A DNA stretch of 64,000 bases, from contig JAGPUQ010000002.1 of assembly GCA_018069525.1 (NCBI GenBank), forward strand, positions 1 to 64,000. The letters are read 5' to 3'. The notes under the pieces are model-generated. The model saw only the letters and a program-made list of their open reading frames with translations, ran no database searches and was not told the origin of the DNA. Positions 19,970 to 27,863 of the stretch are shown piece by piece. This DNA is from Porticoccaceae bacterium (GTDB taxonomy: Bacteria > Pseudomonadota > Gammaproteobacteria > Pseudomonadales > Porticoccaceae). A program made the position numbers and the translations under genes. Positions within the stretch are counted from its first letter, which is position 1; each line of letters opens with the position of its first letter.

Positions 19970-21064
19970 GTGCGGGTGTTTGTCCCGGTGCTCGTGCTGG
20001 GCCTGTTAGTCGGGCTTTCCGCTTGCGACTCCCGGCCCGGTGCTGAGTCTAAAACCCAGCCCTCGGAATTTGTGCTTGCGGGTTCGGGGTTAGGTACCAC
20101 CTATCATATAAAAATACTGCTTCCAGCAGCGTCAGAACAACCTTTTTCAAAACACACACTTCAGGATCAGGTCGACGCCGTGATCTCCCAGCTCGATCGC
20201 TCCATGAGTACCTACAAGCCCGATTCCGAGTTAAACCAGCTCAACCGACACCCGGTGGGTCAGCCCTTTGCCGTGAGTGCAGATTTGCTCGAGGTGCTGC
20301 TGCTGGCCGAGCAAATTTACACGGTGACCGATGGTGCTTTTGATCCTACTGTAGGACCTTTAGTAGACCTCTGGGGCTTTGGTCCAAAGATAACCGGCGA
20401 CCGGATGCCTACCGAGGCTGAAATTACCGTCTTAAGCGCGCGCGTGGGTTTCGATGCTATTGATATTGATAGGGCAGGGGCTGCTGTCAGCAAAACCGCA
20501 GACGTGGCACTGGATCTCTCCGCCATCGCCAAGGGCTATGTGGTGGACAGGCTCGCCGAGTTATTACTCGAGCTCGGCGTGGATAATTTTATGGTAGAAG
20601 TGGGCGGGGAGCTAAGGCTCTCCGGTAGCAACGCCAGTGGTAAGCCGTGGAAGATCGCGGTGGAAGTCCCGGCGCTGGCACAGGGCAATATACAGAGAGT
20701 GCTGTTACTGACCGACACCGGACTGGCCACTTCCGGTGATTATCGCAACTATTTTGAGCGCGAGGGTGTGCGCTATTCCCACACCATTGACCCTCGCAAT
20801 GGCTATCCTATTACCCACAATTTGGCTTCGGTAACGGTACTTGCATCCACGGCGGCGGAAGCCGATGCCTTCGCCACCGGCTTTATGGTGCTGGGCAAGG
20901 CTGAAACCCTACGCATTGCCGAGGTTCAGGGCTTATCGGTATTTCTGTTGGTCAAAGATGCAGATGGCTTTAAAGAGTATTACACTAGCAACTTTAAGCC
21001 CTATCTCTCAGGGGATTCTAATGGTGACAAGGGTGATGCTGCTGACAAGGGTGGCAGTGATTAG
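19970..21064 (+). CDS. apbE: FAD:protein FMN transferase (lipoprotein)
   Basis: ApbE transfers FMN from FAD onto threonines of NqrB and NqrC in the periplasm, so its place after nqrF fits its job. From GTG 19970 the protein is 364 aa and opens with a compact lipoprotein signal MRVFVPVLVLGLLVGLSAC. Conserved motifs include STYKPDSELNQLN, DPTVGPLVDLWGFGP, LDLSAIAKGYVVDRL and VEVGGELR. In-frame starts exist further upstream (ATG 19895, GTG 19868), but they would include the nqrF terminator and make an overlong signal peptide. The start is therefore chosen with moderate certainty. Confidence 0.9.
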   Translation: MRVFVPVLVLGLLVGLSACDSRPGAESKTQPSEFVLAGSGLGTTYHIKILLPAASEQPFSKHTLQDQVDAVISQLDRSMSTYKPDSELNQLNRHPVGQPFAVSADLLEVLLLAEQIYTVTDGAFDPTVGPLVDLWGFGPKITGDRMPTEAEITVLSARVGFDAIDIDRAGAAVSKTADVALDLSAIAKGYVVDRLAELLLELGVDNFMVEVGGELRLSGSNASGKPWKIAVEVPALAQGNIQRVLLLTDTGLATSGDYRNYFEREGVRYSHTIDPRNGYPITHNLASVTVLASTAAEADAFATGFMVLGKAETLRIAEVQGLSVFLLVKDADGFKEYYTSNFKPYLSGDSNGDKGDAADKGGSD

Positions 21065-21118
21065 CAAAAGTTGTGATTCATAAGATAATGATTAACAAGG
21101 TAATGATTAACAAAGTAA
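21058..21118 (+). repeat. Stop-anchored 15-bp tandem repeat at the 3' end of apbE
   Basis: Four units of 15-16 bp, each opening with TGATT: TGATTAGCAAAAGTTG, TGATTCATAAGATAA, TGATTAACAAGGTAA and TGATTAACAAAGTAA. The first contains the apbE stop codon TAG (21062-21064). Units 3 and 4 differ at a single base, so this copy is recent. The array ends 13 bp before nqrM. Confidence 0.7.
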
Positions 21119-21131
21119 TTGAAGGCTTCCA

Positions 21132-21383
21132 ATGATTGAATTTTTACTCGCACTGGCTGTTGTGGCACTGCTCATTACCGGTATGGCGGTAGGCGTGCTG
21201 TTGGGCCGAAAGCCCCTGGCGGGTTCCTGCGGCGGTATGACCGCGCTGGGTATGGAAGTCGCCTGCGATATTTGCGCAGGGGACGTGGCTGTTTGTGAAG
21301 AGATTCAAGCGGAAAACAAAAAGCATGCTGAGGGTAATTCTAAAGCGAGTGATCTAGGCTACGATGCTATGCGTGGAGACTAA
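21132..21383 (+). CDS. nqrM: Na+-NQR maturation protein NqrM
   Basis: Small membrane protein (83 aa) needed to assemble the Na+-NQR iron site between NqrD and NqrE. An N-terminal membrane helix (EFLLALAVVALLITGMAVGVLLG) is followed by GSCGGM and ACDICAGD, the conserved cysteines of the family. The position after apbE in an nqr operon is standard. Confidence 0.93.
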   Translation: MIEFLLALAVVALLITGMAVGVLLGRKPLAGSCGGMTALGMEVACDICAGDVAVCEEIQAENKKHAEGNSKASDLGYDAMRGD

Positions 21384-21420
21384 AAGGCGTGGGAATTAAA
21401 GCAGCGCGAACTAAAGCAAG
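21371..21420 (+). repeat. Stop-anchored 16-17 bp tandem repeat at the 3' end of nqrM
   Basis: Three units: GCGTGGAGACTAAAAG, GCGTGGGAATTAAAGCA and GCGCGAACTAAAGCAAG. The first contains the nqrM stop TAA (21381-21383), and each later unit has TAAAG at the matching place. Confidence 0.6.
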
Positions 21421-21437
21421 GCCCATAACAAAATCAG

Positions 21438-21663
21438 TTATTGTTTGCTGGAAATCCGTTTTATCAGCCAAACGGTAGCGGGTATAAAGCATAAGATACC
21501 CGCAGTTATTATAATATTTTCAAAGTTGGGTATTCGATAGACCTCGGGTACCGGTCGATCCCCGCAAATTTTTCCATGGTGCCGTTTCTACCACATCAGT
21601 GCCGAGTAGTACGCAGCCGACAAAATCCAAAATGAATATCGAAACCGGTGGCATGTTGTTCAT
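21438..21663 (-). pseudogene. Frameshifted DUF1418 (YbjC)-like small membrane protein
   Basis: From ATG 21663 the frame reads MNNMPPVSIFILDFVGCVLL, a membrane helix, but stops early after 47 codons. The +1 frame continues as PVPEVYRIPNFENIII and a second membrane helix TAGILCFIPATVWLIKRI, ending in TAA at 21438-21440. Removing one A from the AAAAA run (plus-strand TTTTT near 21570) joins the two halves into a 74-residue protein resembling the two-helix DUF1418/YbjC family. It is either a pseudogene or a homopolymer sequencing error. Confidence 0.6.
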
Positions 21664-21673
21664 TATCTAAAGC

Positions 21674-21964
21674 TTACCGCTTCAATACTGAATGCAGCAC
21701 TTTGTCGTATTCAAAATACACCACGTAGTGATCGTAATCCCAGGCGGTAATCGGCGGTTGGCCGGTTGGGCCGTGCACTGCCTCGGGCTCACCGTATTGG
21801 GATTTGACCTGATTCTTGGATAAGCCACGATGTGGCGTGGCGATAGTTCTTTTGTCTGCGGCTTGTGAGCCAACGGGAACCTTCACCACTTCGGCAAATG
21901 TTGGTGCGGAAATAAACATTAATACTACCGCGGCGCTAATTAGGGTACGCATTGGTTCTTTCAT
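21674..21964 (-). CDS. Small exported protein of unknown function
   Basis: A 96-residue protein with a clear signal peptide (cleavage near APTFA-EVV). The mature part has HRGLSKNQVKSQYGEPEAVHGPTG followed by WDYDHYVVYFEYDKVLHSV, a pattern like the SmpA/BamE-type fold in which G-x-s-k-x-q-V precedes a G-x-P segment. No pathway is suggested by neighbours. It lies 10 bp upstream of the broken DUF1418-like gene on the same strand. Confidence 0.75.
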   Translation of the reverse strand: MKEPMRTLISAAVVLMFISAPTFAEVVKVPVGSQAADKRTIATPHRGLSKNQVKSQYGEPEAVHGPTGQPPITAWDYDHYVVYFEYDKVLHSVLKR

Positions 21965-22367
21965 GGTTGCTGCTCCCGGCGAGGTTGTCCTTTTGTTCCA
22001 GGGTATTGCTCTAGTTGTTCTAAGATATTGCCCTGGGCTAAATGGTTTTTCTTAGTAGATCGCAGCAAAGTATAACGAGGTTTTACTTCGAAAGTACACG
22101 GGTTTACCGTTATATTGTTACTAAAATCGGATGTATTTCACAGACTTAGAGGGATTTTAAATAATTCAGCAAAGATATGCCTGGAGCCAGGGGCTGTTAT
22201 CGCAGCTGAAGCCTCATATAACGCCATTATCTTGCGATTATATGGCTCTTGGCTTAAAGTATTCTGCTGGATAACGGTATAGTGACTATCGGTCAGCAAG
22301 CGATAATCGCCCCCCGTTTTTAGTCTTAAAAATTTAATCTTAAAATTAAGCGTTACAGGAGAAGACA
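21965..22367. other. Intergenic region, no gene seen
   Basis: About 400 bp between the divergent small exported protein and the aldehyde dehydrogenase. I find no convincing gene in either strand. Near the right end is a degenerate 15-bp duplication (TAGTCTTAAAAATTT followed by AATCTTAAAATTAAG, 22321-22350), just before the ribosome-binding site CAGGAGAAG. No promoter can be called with confidence. Confidence 0.5.
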
Positions 22368-23888
22368 ATGTTAGATCACGTAGCCGGTGGCATCCCCGCC
22401 GCTCTGGATGGTTCACCCTTATACCGGGAAGAGTACGGTAATTTTATCAATGGCGAGTGGGTGGCAGGCTCTAGCGGTGAGACGATTAACCTGATGAACC
22501 CGACGAATGGCCAGGTGCTGGCGAAAATCGCATCCGGTAATGCCCAGGATGCTAACGATGCTGTTGCCGCAGCGTCGGCTGCACTACCGGCGTGGGCAAA
22601 TACCTCGGCCAGTGAGCGTCAGGCCATTCTGTTTGAAATAGGCCGACGTCTAGAAAAACGCCTGCCGGACTACGGTATGCTCGAAACTTTGAATAACGGT
22701 AAGCCAATTACCGAAGCCCTGTATTTTGATTTACCCATGGCCGTTGAACAATTTAATTTGTTTGCCGGTGCAGCTTTTACCTTACAGGGGCAGGTTCACG
22801 ATCGTCCCGATGCGCTCGGTATAGTACATCGGGAGCCCATTGGCGTTGTTGCTCAGATTATCCCCTGGAACATCCCCATGCTAATGGTGGCCACTAAAAT
22901 TGCACCGGCCCTGGCGGCGGGTTGCACGATTGTGCTTAAGCCTGCGGAAACAGTGTGCTTAAGTGTGATGGAGTTTTTCGAAGAGATGAAAGACCTCATT
23001 CCCGCCGGTGTGGTGAATGTACTGAATGGCTACGGCCCTAATGTTGGCGAAGCGCTGGTTACCCATCCCGATGTGCGTAAAGTATCCTTTACTGGATCGC
23101 GCCCAACGGCTCAGCGCATCGTACAATACGCTTCTGTGAATATGATTCCGCAAACCATGGAGCTGGGTGGCAAGTCGGCGAATATTGTTTGCGCTGATGC
23201 AGATATCGATGCTGCGGTCGAAAGTGCGATCATGACTACCGTTTTCAACAAAGGTGAAGTGTGTTTGGCGGGTTCACGTTTGTTTTTAAACGAAGCAATT
23301 CAGGACGAATTTTTAGAGAAATTTAAAACCGGTTTGGAAAAAATCCGCATTGGTGATCCTACCGACCCCACCACGCAACTGGGGCCGCAGGCTTCCGTCA
23401 TGCAGCGGGACAAAATATCCAGTTATCTTGAACTCGGCCCACAGGAAGGCGCAACCGTGCTGACCGGTGGTGGCCGTGCCACCGGTGCTGGTCTCGATGC
23501 GGGTAACTTTATTCAGCCCACTATCTTTACCAATGTCACCAACGATATGCGTATCGCCCAGGAAGAAATTTTTGGCCCGGTGACCTCGGCGATCACCTGG
23601 AGTGACGAGGAAGAAATGATGCGTCAGGTGAACGATTCTGTGTACGGTCTTGCGGGCGGTCTGTGGACCAAAGACCTCGCCAGTGCCCACCGCATTACCA
23701 AGCGCATGCAAACCGGTACGGTGTGGGTGAATCGTTATTACAATCTGATTACGGGTATGCCTTTAGGTGGTTATAAGCAGAGTGGCTATGGCCGCGAGTT
23801 CTGTCACGACCTACTTGAACATTACACCATTACCAAGTCGGTGGTGATTAACTTGCAAGAAGGCAAGATGGGCATCTTCGATCAATAA
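22368..23888 (+). CDS. NAD-dependent aldehyde dehydrogenase
   Basis: ALDH-superfamily enzyme (506 aa) oxidising an aldehyde to the acid. Visible motifs are IIPWNIPMLM with the catalytic Asn, MELGGKS with the general-base Glu, the nucleophile in NKGEVCLAGSR, and EEIFGPV. The overall sequence resembles the acetaldehyde dehydrogenase (ExaC/AldA) group. It stands alone between its own promoter region and a terminator, so the substrate is uncertain. Confidence 0.9.
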   Translation: MLDHVAGGIPAALDGSPLYREEYGNFINGEWVAGSSGETINLMNPTNGQVLAKIASGNAQDANDAVAAASAALPAWANTSASERQAILFEIGRRLEKRLPDYGMLETLNNGKPITEALYFDLPMAVEQFNLFAGAAFTLQGQVHDRPDALGIVHREPIGVVAQIIPWNIPMLMVATKIAPALAAGCTIVLKPAETVCLSVMEFFEEMKDLIPAGVVNVLNGYGPNVGEALVTHPDVRKVSFTGSRPTAQRIVQYASVNMIPQTMELGGKSANIVCADADIDAAVESAIMTTVFNKGEVCLAGSRLFLNEAIQDEFLEKFKTGLEKIRIGDPTDPTTQLGPQASVMQRDKISSYLELGPQEGATVLTGGGRATGAGLDAGNFIQPTIFTNVTNDMRIAQEEIFGPVTSAITWSDEEEMMRQVNDSVYGLAGGLWTKDLASAHRITKRMQTGTVWVNRYYNLITGMPLGGYKQSGYGREFCHDLLEHYTITKSVVINLQEGKMGIFDQ

Positions 23889-23911
23889 GTATTTGCTGAG
23901 CTAGAGAAAAC

Positions 23912-23943
23912 AAAAAAAGGAGTGCGGTGCGCTCCTTTTTTTG
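23912..23943 (+). terminator. Rho-independent terminator after the aldehyde dehydrogenase gene
   Basis: The stem GGAGTGC / GCGCTCC (7 bp with one G-T pair) has a 3-nt loop and is flanked by AAAAAAA and TTTTTTT. It sits about 25 bp after the stop codon, so the gene is probably monocistronic. Confidence 0.85.
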
Positions 23944-23992
23944 TTTAAAATTATAGCGACAGGCAAACGTACAACAATAAGGAGAGTGTTAT

Positions 23993-24517
23993 ATGACACA
24001 GCCATTAGGAAGCGTTCGTCAATTAGCCTATGTCGTTACTGATCTGGAAGCCGCCCTCGATTATTGGGTTAATACACTTAAAGCCGGGCCATTTTTTGTA
24101 ATGGAGCATTGTCCTTTGGAGAACCAGAAGTACTATGGTGAAGAGGGTCATGTTGATGTTACTTTGGCTCTGGGGAATAGTGGCAGCTTACAAATAGAAC
24201 TTATTTATCAGCATAACGATGCGCCCTCAGTGTATCGAGATTTTCTTCAGGCCGGTCGAGTTGGGGTTCATCATATTGGCTTGATGCCAGAAAATTACCC
24301 TGAAACAGTCAAGTATTATCAATCTCAGAACCACCCGATAGCGTTTGAATGTACTGTCGGTGATGCGCCACTGGTGTATTTCGATACTCTAGACAGTATG
24401 GGGCACTATGTTGAATTGTGGGATAACCATTGGGTATTTAAAGATTTGTTTTTGATGGTGGAAGAGGCAGCCCAGGACTGGGATGGTAAGGATCCGGTTC
24501 GAAGGCTTGATATTTAG
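23993..24517 (+). CDS. VOC superfamily (glyoxalase-like) protein
   Basis: A 174-residue vicinal-oxygen-chelate protein. It opens with the beta strand RQLAYVVTDLEAALDYWVN typical of the fold, followed by a second half beginning VGVHHIGLMPENYPETVKYY. A possible metal site is formed by the His in VHHIGL and the Glu in GHYVELWDNH. The reaction is unknown; members include glyoxalases, epimerases and dioxygenases. AAGGAGA precedes the start. It heads a run of small plus-strand genes. Confidence 0.75.
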   Translation: MTQPLGSVRQLAYVVTDLEAALDYWVNTLKAGPFFVMEHCPLENQKYYGEEGHVDVTLALGNSGSLQIELIYQHNDAPSVYRDFLQAGRVGVHHIGLMPENYPETVKYYQSQNHPIAFECTVGDAPLVYFDTLDSMGHYVELWDNHWVFKDLFLMVEEAAQDWDGKDPVRRLDI

Positions 24518-24625
24518 CGTTCAGCGTATAAGTATATTTTTTATTTAAGATGATTTTTAAGCGGGAGAAGGGCGAGGCCAGATAAATTTACTAGACTTAA
24601 ATAGAGTGACTAAGGAGAGCATCTC

Positions 24626-25141
24626 ATGAAAGACAAAAATACGGAGTTAAATTGGGCTGGGATAGATAAGCTTGCCGCAGAAATTCGTGCTTCCGGAGGC
24701 CCCGGTAGCAATGAGTGGGATATGGACAATTCGCACACGAAAGGTTTTAACGAAGCGTTTATAAAAGCACTGCGTGAAAATAAAGGTAAGGTTCCAGGCG
24801 AACTCGAAGCCGCTATGGCGCTGATTCTCACCACAACCGGTGCAAAAACTGGGAAGGAACGCGTAGTCCCCCTGGCCTGTCATTTGATCGAGGGGCGACT
24901 TCTTGTGGCTGCGTCCATGGGTGGCTCTGATCGAAACCCGCCCTGGTTCCATAATGTGGTGAGTCACCCGGAGGTTCTAGTCGAAAAGGATGGTGAAACT
25001 TTTTCCGCTATGGCGGTGGTGACCGAGGGCGAAGATCGTAATAGTCTATTTCAACAAATCTGTGAAAATGTGCCGACCTTTGCAGATTATCAATCCCGTA
25101 CCCGGCGACAAATCCCTGTCGTCGAGTTAAAACGCCGGTAA
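24626..25141 (+). CDS. Ddn-family (deazaflavin-dependent nitroreductase-like) protein
   Basis: A 171-residue protein of the split-barrel family that in Mycobacterium uses coenzyme F420 (Ddn). The diagnostic segments are LILTTTGAKTGKERVVPLACHLIEGRLLVAASMGGSDRNPPWFHNVVSHPEV, split here by normal variation. In Gammaproteobacteria F420 is uncommon, so the real cofactor is uncertain. AAGGAGAGC precedes the ATG. It is followed 29 bp later by the desaturase-like gene, possibly in one transcript. Confidence 0.8.
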   Translation: MKDKNTELNWAGIDKLAAEIRASGGPGSNEWDMDNSHTKGFNEAFIKALRENKGKVPGELEAAMALILTTTGAKTGKERVVPLACHLIEGRLLVAASMGGSDRNPPWFHNVVSHPEVLVEKDGETFSAMAVVTEGEDRNSLFQQICENVPTFADYQSRTRRQIPVVELKRR

Positions 25142-25170
25142 GCTTGCGAAATTAATCAGGTCTATAAGAG

Positions 25171-26019
25171 ATGGATGTAATGGAAGCCACATTCCTACAA
25201 TCTTTTTTAACTACCCTGGAGCAATGGCCAGTTTGGTATCGCATTGCCTTTGTGGCGCTATGTCTCTGCGTATTCTGGATTGTCGAACGAGCCTGGCCGC
25301 TCTTTAAATTGCCTTATGCCAGTTGGTGGACGCACGCGAGAACCAATTTGTCTTTGTTGTTTACAACCATGGTGATCGGTCTGGTTTTCGCGGGGCTTAT
25401 TGTCGGCATCATCGACTGGGGTGCAAGCGCTCAGTTCGGCTTACTATATTGGTTTGAGTTACCGCTGTGGACGGAGCTGCTGATTGCTCTGCTGGTGCTG
25501 GATCTAATGGCGCAATATATTGTGCATGTACTGCTGCATAAAATACCGTGGATGTGGCGCCTGCATATCGTGCATCACTCAGACACCAGGGTGGATGCCA
25601 CCACGGGAACCCGGCATCACCCCGCCGATTATTTATTCCGCGAGATTTTTGCTTTGCTCGCAATTTTTATTCTTGGGCTGCCGCTGGCTTTCTACTTGTT
25701 ATATCGGTTTATAACGATTGCCTTCACCTATTTTATTCACGCGAATATTAAATTGCCGAAGGTTCTGGATAAGACGCTGAGTTGGGTATTTGTTTCGCCG
25801 GATATGCATAAATTCCACCACCACCGCGATTTACCGTGGACGGACACCAATTACGGCGGAATATTGTCAGTTTGGGATCGGCTGTTTGGCACCTTTACTT
25901 ACGAGAATACCGAGAGCCTTCGCTACGGTATTAATGTCTTGGACGATAGCACCTCAGAAAACCTGGCTTATCAGCTAGCCTTGCCGTTTAAAGCGGATAG
26001 CGCCAAGCTGCGGTCGTAG
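25171..26019 (+). CDS. Sterol desaturase / fatty acid hydroxylase family protein
   Basis: Integral membrane non-haem diiron oxygenase family (282 aa). Membrane segments lie at about 23-40, 65-85, 105-125 and 165-190. The histidine clusters HVLLH, HIVHHSD, HHPAD and HKFHHHRD are those that bind the two irons. Substrates in the family range from sterols to fatty acids and carotenoids, and the one used here cannot be told. It converges on the extradiol dioxygenase gene. Confidence 0.85.
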   Translation: MDVMEATFLQSFLTTLEQWPVWYRIAFVALCLCVFWIVERAWPLFKLPYASWWTHARTNLSLLFTTMVIGLVFAGLIVGIIDWGASAQFGLLYWFELPLWTELLIALLVLDLMAQYIVHVLLHKIPWMWRLHIVHHSDTRVDATTGTRHHPADYLFREIFALLAIFILGLPLAFYLLYRFITIAFTYFIHANIKLPKVLDKTLSWVFVSPDMHKFHHHRDLPWTDTNYGGILSVWDRLFGTFTYENTESLRYGINVLDDSTSENLAYQLALPFKADSAKLRS

Positions 26020-26030
26020 AAAGTAGAAAG
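26017..26030 (+). repeat. Stop-anchored 7-bp tandem repeat at the 3' end of the desaturase gene
   Basis: Two perfect copies of TAGAAAG directly follow each other, the first beginning with the stop codon TAG, then a related TTAGTTG overlaps the end of the convergent dioxygenase gene. It has the same style as the other arrays at gene ends. Confidence 0.5.
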
Positions 26031-26969
26031 TTAGTTGAGTTCGGCGGTCATAATTCCGAAACCAGCAATCCATTCGGGAGCGGGGCGGTAGTACCAGGTT
26101 TTGGCGGTGTAGGGGCCGATAGCATTTAAAGCAGCACAACCAGCTACCCATGTTCGTATTTCATGGCCACCACGACCTCCGAGGCGACTTATATCTGCGT
26201 CGTCAAAACCGGCGAGCGTTTCGAAATCTCCTTTTTCCAGCAGTTCCAATACCTGGTGATCCCACTCCGGGTTAATGTCGAGAATATCGCTTTTACCGGC
26301 GGCTGATTTGATGCCTTCTTCCAGGGTGCGTTCCTGCCGCAGGGCGCGGGCTTCGGGGGACAGCTCTCCGCCAGCGATCAGGCGCTGCCGCACTTCCGGC
26401 GCCGCCGATTTGAGTGCCGGTACGGGTGGGTCGTGAGACAGGCCGCCGGAGCCTAAAATAAGAACATTACGATCTAACCTGGCAGCAAACTTGCCAATGG
26501 CTTCGCCTAATTTTATGACTCGTGTCATTGGGGGGCGGGGCGGGGCAACACAATTAACAAAAACCGGAATCATCGGCGGCACGTTTTCCCAGCCAAAAAG
26601 CATATTAGGGAGTTGAGTGAGGCCGTGATCGACGCGCATATCGTAGGACGTGGCAACATCGACACCCTGTTGATGAAGATAGGCGATGCATTGTTCTGCG
26701 AGAGCGCTATCAACCGGGAGTGGCCCGGCGGGCGTTTTATAATCAGCGACGGAGCTGGCTTCAACACCGACACAAAAGCTGGGCATGAGTTTGTAAAAGA
26801 AGCCGTTGAAGTGGTCGGGGGCCAGTTCAATAATTAAATCGGGTTTAAAATTTTCAACCCAGGCTCTGAGTTGTTCGAATTGAGCTTTTACCTCAAGCTC
26901 AATCTCGCCGCCCGGTGAATTAAGCCCGATAAGGGGAGAGTGAGACGAAAATAAAGCGGCGACGGCCAT
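26031..26969 (-). CDS. mhpB: Extradiol ring-cleavage dioxygenase, MhpB-like
   Basis: Class III (LigB-type) iron(II) extradiol dioxygenase, 312 aa, resembling 3-carboxyethylcatechol 2,3-dioxygenase of phenylpropionate catabolism. Candidate metal and acid/base residues are seen in FSSHSPLIG, LAPDHFNGFF, RVDHGLTQLP and LGSGGLSHDPPVP. It would open a catechol-type ring to a 2-hydroxy-6-keto-dienoate. It is the third gene of the operon HpaB-like, MhpC-like, MhpB-like with a 3-bp gap to MhpC, so its substrate is probably the catechol made by the HpaB-like enzyme. Confidence 0.87.
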   Translation of the reverse strand: MAVAALFSSHSPLIGLNSPGGEIELEVKAQFEQLRAWVENFKPDLIIELAPDHFNGFFYKLMPSFCVGVEASSVADYKTPAGPLPVDSALAEQCIAYLHQQGVDVATSYDMRVDHGLTQLPNMLFGWENVPPMIPVFVNCVAPPRPPMTRVIKLGEAIGKFAARLDRNVLILGSGGLSHDPPVPALKSAAPEVRQRLIAGGELSPEARALRQERTLEEGIKSAAGKSDILDINPEWDHQVLELLEKGDFETLAGFDDADISRLGGRGGHEIRTWVAGCAALNAIGPYTAKTWYYRPAPEWIAGFGIMTAELN

Positions 26970-26972
26970 GTT

Positions 26973-27863
26973 TTAATTAGTACCGCGTAAAAAATTTAAA
27001 TGTATTTCGTTAAAGGCGATGTGATCTTCAAACTGAGGCCAGTGGCCGCAATCGGGGATGACCACAAATTGTGAATTAGGAATCATATCCGCAATTTTTT
27101 GACCGACACTCACATCGGCAGTGGGATCTTTGCTGGTCCACAACACCAGAGTTGGTTGGCTTATTGCTCCCCATTCTGCATCCGTTAAATTGTTGGGTAT
27201 GCGTATATCGGGCTCCTGTAGACAGAGGATATGGCGCATTGCCATCGGCATTTCCGTCTGCTGATAAATCGCCTGTCGGCAGGCGATCAGGTCATCCGTT
27301 ACGGTGGCAGGGTCGGCCATAAGCCATTCGAGACGAGCTTTTACGGTGTCCCAGGTAGGGTTTTCAACGGCGGCGGTGGTCAGGCTTTTGATACGCGCCA
27401 TCACCTCTGGGTAACAGGTGGCGCCACCCGTGGTATTCAATACCATGCGTTCAATTCGATCGGGATGGGTGAGCGCAAAGCGAGCGGCAACCCAGCCGCC
27501 TAAGGATTCGCCCGATAAATAAATTTTATCGAAGCCAAGGGCGTCAATAACATCTTTAAGGTGTTCGACATAGTTGGCGATTTCGTAATCGGTATCGGGT
27601 TTGGAGCTGTAACCGTGACCCACCATATCAATCGCGTAGGTATTGAAGTGCGCCCCGTGTTGAATCAGATTGCGCGTATAGGCTTCGGCGTGGCCTCCGG
27701 TGCCGTGCAGCAAAATTAACGGGGGAAGATCGGAATTGCCTGCGCGTAGAAAGCGGGTATTCACGGGGCCAGCCTGAAGATAGCCTTGCTCAAAGCAGCC
27801 ACCGCGTAGATCATCCCAGAAGCCCTGGTGGGGTGCTTGAGTTTTATCTGTGAGATCAGTCAT
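26973..27863 (-). CDS. mhpC: Meta-cleavage product hydrolase, MhpC-like
   Basis: Alpha/beta-hydrolase (296 aa) that cleaves the C-C bond of the ring-opened product. It shows the oxyanion segment LLHGTGGHAE, the nucleophile elbow GESLGGW, an acid residue in WTSKDPTADV and the histidine in PDCGHWPQFEDH. The start overlaps the HpaB-like stop by 4 bp (ATGA), which implies translational coupling. The pairing with MhpB supports the assignment. The exact substrate side chain is unknown. Confidence 0.87.
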   Translation of the reverse strand: MTDLTDKTQAPHQGFWDDLRGGCFEQGYLQAGPVNTRFLRAGNSDLPPLILLHGTGGHAEAYTRNLIQHGAHFNTYAIDMVGHGYSSKPDTDYEIANYVEHLKDVIDALGFDKIYLSGESLGGWVAARFALTHPDRIERMVLNTTGGATCYPEVMARIKSLTTAAVENPTWDTVKARLEWLMADPATVTDDLIACRQAIYQQTEMPMAMRHILCLQEPDIRIPNNLTDAEWGAISQPTLVLWTSKDPTADVSVGQKIADMIPNSQFVVIPDCGHWPQFEDHIAFNEIHLNFLRGTN

